In this document: in pieces, positions 1-4,600 of the stretch
Numbering within the stretch: position 1 is the stretch's first letter
Layout of the letters: every line of letters starts with the position of its first letter
NCBI GenBank assembly: GCA_023146355.1
Contig: JAGLCH010000002.1
Span: 1 to 6,488 of the forward strand
Direction of reading: 5' to 3'
Origin: Bacteriovoracaceae bacterium
GTDB lineage: Bacteria > Bdellovibrionota > Bacteriovoracia > Bacteriovoracales > Bacteriovoracaceae
Length of the DNA: 6,488 nt
Translations under genes and position numbers: made by a program
Notes under the pieces: generated by a model
The model's input: only the letters and a program-made list of their open reading frames with translations
Database searches by the model: none
What the model was told of the DNA's origin: nothing

Positions 1-1518
1 CTTATTTCCGGTCAATGATAAAAGATAGATATGATCATGAAGTGATAAATGCTTTAATGCTTGATCATGAAATTTACCAAGTACTTTAGTATCACCTAAA
101 TGTTTTTGAACAACATATTTAAGAAAAGGTTTAATTGCGACAGATCTTTGGTCAGATAGATCAGTTAAGTGCTTCCAAATCGAGATACTCTTTTTCTCAC
201 AATTTTCAAACACCCTTTGGAGTACTTTCAAATCACCATTATTAATTAATCGAGATAAGTACACCTCATTGCCATCCTCTACAAATTTATTTAGTAAATC
301 CAACAATTGTTCAGACTCTGGGACTACTTTTTGCATCAGAAGGATGTACGTTTCAGCAAGTTGATCATCAGATATAGATATAGATATAGTATTGAGATAC
401 TTACGAAGTGCATTTCTATCAAAACTTTCAAGGTGATGAAGCAGAAAAGTGAGTACTTGGTGCATACTTTCATCAGACAATGCTAGTTTTTCAAAACTGT
501 CGAGCAAGTCTGTTATTCGTTTTTGTTCAGACAAAACCTGCAATGCATCAGAAAATAAAGTGCTCGATCTACGATCTAAAATGCCCAATAGGAGAACAAT
601 ATCATCACTGCTTAGCTTAGAGGTAAATTTATTAAGATAATTATGAAAGCTTACTCTATCAAATAGCACTACTAACTTCGGGATATCCTGGGTAGAGCAC
701 ACCTCTATCAATTTATCCTTTAAAGAGTCTATGTTATTTTTGTGAACTCCATCAGCAGCGACTAGATCAACAAGCCCTTTAATGACCTTGCTATCTGACT
801 TATCTAAAAACGGTAAAATCAAGTCGTTTGGAATCTCGACACCAGAGAAAATAAGGTGCTTTAAGTAAGTGTTAACCTTGCCCTCATCAAGGTAATGTCC
901 GATGAGCTTTAGTCTATCTAAGTCTCTCCTTGTTATCAAAAGATCGAGAAATAAATGACTCCCATTCTCAGCAAGCACATGCGCTGACAAGCTGTCGAGA
1001 TGTGTCTTATGGTATGAAAAAAAAGCGGCCTCATCATAAAATCTTATTTTGTTAAATTCTAAAATAAGAATACGGTTCCAGCGCTCAACCCTGGCCTTGA
1101 AGATGTGTCTAAAGGACTTAATATCTTTTTCGTTATTGATTAACCATTGGAGCAATACATTAAGCTCATTATATTCTGGATCATCACTTGTTGAGTTCAG
1201 AATCTCCTCAACAGATTGCTGGGTATATCTTGAGTCCAAATACGTCTTAGAGATTTCAGCACAGTATGTCAAAAAAAGACTATCCTTCTCACATCTTTGC
1301 TCAAAGCAATTCACAAAATGCTTTGTCTTGTCGATACTAGAAGTTTCAAGGTCTAACTCATTTTGGCAAATCTCAACGTTGCCGCTATTTTCAATAACAC
1401 AACTGAAAAAGCTTATGGCTTCACAGCTAGCTGAACCATCTGCTTGTGCAATTGCAGTAAAGGACATTCCTAAGAATATAAAGGCACACAGGTGTGCCGT
1501 AAGCCTCACTAAATACAT
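1..1518 (-). CDS. Exported Cys-rich, helical-repeat protein of unknown function (3' end outside window)
   Basis: I do not recognise this family. The frame is open for 506 codons from the ATG at 1518 down to position 1 with no stop, so the C-terminus is missing. Residues 1-26 form a Sec signal peptide: MYLVRL, a hydrophobic core (LCAFIFLGMSF), then AIAQA with probable cleavage before D27. The mature start has six cysteines in 55 residues (C32, C40, C51, C71, C76, C86), which suggests a small disulfide-bonded domain. The rest is leucine-rich and predicted by eye to be almost all helix. It contains degenerate repeats with the pattern D-[ER]-x-x-hydrophobic-x-x-Y (residues 162-169, 211-218, 287-294, 367-374). 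HEAT- or TPR-like superhelical folding is a guess. The start at 1518 is preferred because GGAGGG lies just upstream and the signal peptide begins there. An in-frame ATG at 1590 would add 24 residues but has no Shine-Dalgarno sequence and would bury the signal peptide. The product is probably periplasmic, surface or secreted. The gene diverges from the RHS gene; I infer no function. Confidence 0.85.
   Translation of the reverse strand, partial: MYLVRLTAHLCAFIFLGMSFTAIAQADGSASCEAISFFSCVIENSGNVEICQNELDLETSSIDKTKHFVNCFEQRCEKDSLFLTYCAEISKTYLDSRYTQQSVEEILNSTSDDPEYNELNVLLQWLINNEKDIKSFRHIFKARVERWNRILILEFNKIRFYDEAAFFSYHKTHLDSLSAHVLAENGSHLFLDLLITRRDLDRLKLIGHYLDEGKVNTYLKHLIFSGVEIPNDLILPFLDKSDSKVIKGLVDLVAADGVHKNNIDSLKDKLIEVCSTQDIPKLVVLFDRVSFHNYLNKFTSKLSSDDIVLLLGILDRRSSTLFSDALQVLSEQKRITDLLDSFEKLALSDESMHQVLTFLLHHLESFDRNALRKYLNTISISISDDQLAETYILLMQKVVPESEQLLDLLNKFVEDGNEVYLSRLINNGDLKVLQRVFENCEKKSISIWKHLTDLSDQRSVAIKPFLKYVVQKHLGDTKVLGKFHDQALKHLSLHDHIYLLSLTGNK
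181..1035 (-). repeat. Degenerate ~80-residue helical repeats within the exported protein
   Basis: Residues 162-446 of the minus-strand protein contain related units. Each opens with D-[ER]-x-x-hydrophobic-x-x-Y, at D162/Y169, D211/Y218, D287/Y294 and D367/Y374, usually with an aromatic residue one or two positions before the D. The last three spacings give units of 76, 80 and about 80 residues. In them Y-L is followed by a variable polar stretch (for example LSSDD at 302-306, ISDDQ at 382-386) and then a leucine-rich helix. The repetition is clear in the protein but not at DNA level, so the duplication is old. The first unit is shorter (49 residues), and a possible fifth near residue 456 is too degenerate to count. 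Confidence 0.55.
371..388. repeat. Three tandem copies of the hexamer GATATA
   Basis: GATATA occurs three times without interruption inside the minus-strand gene, encoding the alternating residues I-S-I-S-I-S (378-383). The unit is a multiple of three, so gain or loss of copies would lengthen or shorten the protein without breaking the frame. It sits in the variable stretch just after the Y-L of the fourth helical repeat. It may simply be a short chance microsatellite. Confidence 0.6.
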
Positions 1519-1521
1519 AAA

Positions 1522-1527
1522 CCCTCC
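1522..1527 (-). promoter_or_regulatory. Ribosome binding site of the minus-strand gene
   Basis: On the minus strand GGAGGG is followed by TTT and the ATG at 1518. This strong Shine-Dalgarno match decides the start codon over the in-frame ATG at 1590, which has no comparable purine run. The spacing is a little short. Confidence 0.7.
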
Positions 1528-1539
1528 ATTAAGAATATC

Positions 1540-1568
1540 TGAATAGCATGCCTCAATACATAAGTAAA
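1540..1568 (-). promoter_or_regulatory. Candidate sigma70-type promoter for the minus-strand gene
   Basis: On the minus strand TTTACT (-35 like, 1563-1568) and TATTCA (-10 like, 1540-1545) are separated by exactly 17 bp. The -10 lies 21 bp before the ATG, which would give a short leader still containing the GGAGGG site. Both boxes are imperfect and such matches are common in AT-rich DNA. Confidence 0.3.
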
Positions 1569-1606
1569 AGCTCTCTTGAAATGTTTTCATGCTAATTGAA
1601 TTCAGT

Positions 1607-1636
1607 TTGTGATATGCGCAAGAACTATGGTATTAA
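1607..1636 (+). promoter_or_regulatory. Weak candidate promoter for the SpvB/RHS gene
   Basis: TTGTGA (1607-1612) and TATTAA (1631-1636) are separated by 18 bp and lie 30 bp before the ATG. An overlapping TAAAAT at 1634-1639 is a better -10 but lacks a -35 at normal spacing. The whole 1626-1648 stretch is AT-rich, so the true start cannot be placed by eye. Confidence 0.25.
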
Positions 1637-1656
1637 AATATAAATTTAACAACCAT

Positions 1657-1660
1657 AGGA
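1657..1660 (+). promoter_or_regulatory. Ribosome binding site of the SpvB/RHS gene
   Basis: AGGA ends six bases before the ATG at 1667, a normal spacing. An in-frame TAA at 1634-1636 rules out any much longer N-terminus. Confidence 0.65.
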
Positions 1661-1666
1661 ATAACA

Positions 1667-4600
1667 ATGAGTAGATTCATTATTTCTCTTCTAGCCTTTC
1701 TCCTGATATTGCCAGCTTGGTCTATGGAAAAGGCCACATACATGGACACATATGATGCTGGAAGGAACCATATAGCGCTCCCACAAGTGTCAACTGAAGC
1801 AGTGTATGACAATTTTACAGGTCAATTTTCGACAAAGCTACCAATCAAACTCCACAGCTTAAACCCAGCTCTAAGAAAGTCACTTGACCTCCAATATATC
1901 TCTTCAGATTACTCCAATAACGGTTATGGAATTGGGTTTAGACTCAGCATTCCCCAGATTATCCCTAACCCGTTTCCCGTTAGAACTGACTATATATTTG
2001 ATAGCGGTAATTCTAGAAATGAAATAGCATCAACACCAGATGGTTTTAGAGAAGTTGAATTAAAACATTTTGCTAAGTTTGAGAAACGTAATAACAAGAC
2101 AATAATGACCTATCCTAGTGGAAAGGTAATGGAGTTTGATCTTGCTACAGGTCACATCCTAAAAGAAGTTGATACATTCTCAAACGCATGGATAAAATAT
2201 AAATGGAAAGAAGGGCACCTAAAGCAGGTATCTCTGTACAATGGACTTTCTCTCAATTTCACTTATGCAACATGTAAAACCCCAGCAGATAAGACATGGA
2301 TAGCTAGACGACTCAGAGAGCAGGTTAAGAATAAGGTCCTAACCAAGTCAGATCAATGTCTACAGTCCATTGAATACTCCGACAAAAGTGTACTTTCTTT
2401 TAGCTACGATGATGTATATCTAAAGAAAGTATTCTGGAAGAATAGTGAAGATAAGCCCCTATTCATAGCAGAGTATTCTGACGAACACCAAATCCATAAT
2501 GTTGAAAAAAGATCTCCCATCTATGGGGTTCCATCAGATGACTCCGTTGCCCTAAGCTTAGGCAAGGAGGGAATTAGATTTAGCTCCAGAAGAGAGATTC
2601 TTGGTCGTTTTGGGGTTGTACCAAACAGTGAGTCTGTCTCCTTTAGCGACGATAAAATCGTTGGTACAGTTCAAGCAGCAGATTTCAACAATGATGGTTT
2701 AACTGACCTTATAGTCTCGTCCATGACCCACACTGGTGGCTCACTTGATGATAGCATCACACACGTTCTAAATTTTGGAGAAAAGATTACAGCAACTCCT
2801 ATGTGGAGGAGTGAAAGGATAAGGGTATACACAGGAAAACTGAATGCAAATAAAGATAACCTTGATTTCAGCATTAGTCAGAATTTCACTCTACCAAAAA
2901 TCTTTATAAACATACATGCAGTTTGTGTTGAGTACATCGATCTACACAATTGGCCTGCTAGAAAAACCTGTTCAAATGCGGACTGGAAGCACAAAGGAGA
3001 ATACTTCTATAATGATTGGACATCATGGCAAAGGGAACACTCTAAGTTATTGCTTGGCGATTTTGACAACAATGGAACGCAAGATATTTTGTCCTGTGGA
3101 AAAAACAAACTGGTTGCATATAACAATAGTAGCGGTTTCAATATTGTTCCTCACAATATTGACTGCAAGGTCAATTCAATCTCCAGTGACGTAAACCTTG
3201 ACGGCATAACGGATATTGTTAGTTCAAATGGTGTATTTCTCAACAATGGAAAAACGCATATTTACACAAACAAATATAGCGAGTACTCGAGTATTATAAC
3301 ATTTCTCAGTGACCAACAACGTGTATCAACAATAGACTCTCTCGATTCATGGAATCGACTAGCTCCAGTCTATAAACGCATCAAAGATAAAATACTCGTA
3401 GACACTGACCTAGATGGGATCCCAGATATTATCGAGAAGGATGAACTCGTCTATCACGCAACCTATGGTGAAGAAAAGGCAATTGTTCGTTTTAAAAAAG
3501 ACTCAAGTGATTTTGAAGTCATCCCTGTAAAAAGGCCAAAGCTGATAACAAAGCTCATCAACTGGATAGGAGGGAGCAAGCATATTTTTTACACTTATAA
3601 ATACAATAATTATATTGTTTCAAAAGTTTTAACCTCAAACGGAAGAGAGCAATACACAGAGGAACTTGAATACGACAGGCCCATGTTCAACCCACTCACA
3701 ACAAATATCACTGGATATCAATTACTCAAGCAAACGCGCTCTGGCGTAGAGAATGTTGAAGATTCTGAAAAGTATTTTGTTTTTAAGGCAGATATTAATA
3801 CTGCAGAGCTTCTTAAAAGAGCACCAATTCACGGTCTCCCTTCGGCCATAGCAACATGCAAAAAGGGAGCATGCCCTAAGCTTGCAAAGTACTTTAAGTA
3901 TCCTGTTGGCAATGCTATTCCATTGGAAGAAGCCCCCAAGATCTCAAAATATTATAGCAGTATCATTGATGCGTCTAGGTTGCCTGAGAACTTTGGAGAT
4001 GATCAATACTTCATATTTCCATCTAAAACAAAAACACTCAAAATGAAAAAAATTCGTTCAATAGGAGAAACGAAACATTTAGCTTTGATAGAGGATTACA
4101 TACCTTTAGACTTCACAACACATGGGCCACTACGAACTAAGGCGGTAACTCTAGAGGGAATCAAAATCAATAATGCCCTCTCAGATGATCGCCCCAATAG
4201 AACAATGGAAAAAGTAACTACCAGCGAAATAATTAACAATATAGTCCTGCCGGTATCAAGCACAATTAAATATTTCTCAGGAGATAAGGTCCCAGATCAG
4301 ATTACAAGTTTTGAATATATGGGCAAACCAGGAGATAGTGATTTTAAGGTTACCACACGAACTAAAATCAACAACACAGAAGACAGGAAGTCGCTAAAAG
4401 TACATGACAGCTCTGGAAGAGTAAAAAGCACTACATTAGCAACAGGAGCAAAGACATCGTTTCTTTTCAAAGAGTCAGAGAGTACTATAACCGAAAATAA
4501 GGAAAAAGTTTCAATTAGTCGCACCTTCTCGCGACATGGAGATCTTCTCAATGAGTCAACCATGGATAAACTCGACCACAAGGCACTAAAACTCCTTATA

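Larger units (their letters stand above)
1519..1666. promoter_or_regulatory. Divergent intergenic region between the two exported-protein genes
   Basis: This 148-bp AT-rich gap separates the start codons of two oppositely oriented genes, so it must hold the promoter of each unless one is transcribed from elsewhere. It contains Shine-Dalgarno sequences next to both starts, one weak candidate promoter per direction, and a 7-bp inverted repeat (TAGCATG at 1544-1550, CATGCTA at 1588-1594). I see no tRNA, small ORF of note or terminator in it. Confidence 0.7.

Noticed and set aside
449..640. Plus-strand ORF of 63 codons
   Set aside because: It lies antisense inside the long minus-strand gene, has no recognisable domain or ribosome binding site, and its composition is that of a complement frame.
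1049..1546. Plus-strand ORF of 165 codons
   Set aside because: It is fully antisense to the signal peptide and Cys-rich part of the minus-strand gene, which has the better start, Shine-Dalgarno sequence and domain logic. The serine/leucine-rich translation looks like a shadow.
1588..1590. Upstream in-frame ATG for the minus-strand gene
   Set aside because: There is no Shine-Dalgarno sequence before it, and it would place 24 residues ahead of a good signal peptide; the ATG at 1518 has GGAGGG.
2671..2874. Minus-strand ORF of 67 codons
   Set aside because: It is antisense to the first calcium-loop region of the RHS gene and has no independent support.
2916..3194. Plus-strand ORF of 92 codons in another frame
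   Set aside because: It overlaps the SpvB/RHS gene, whose frame is uninterrupted and carries family motifs across the same bases.
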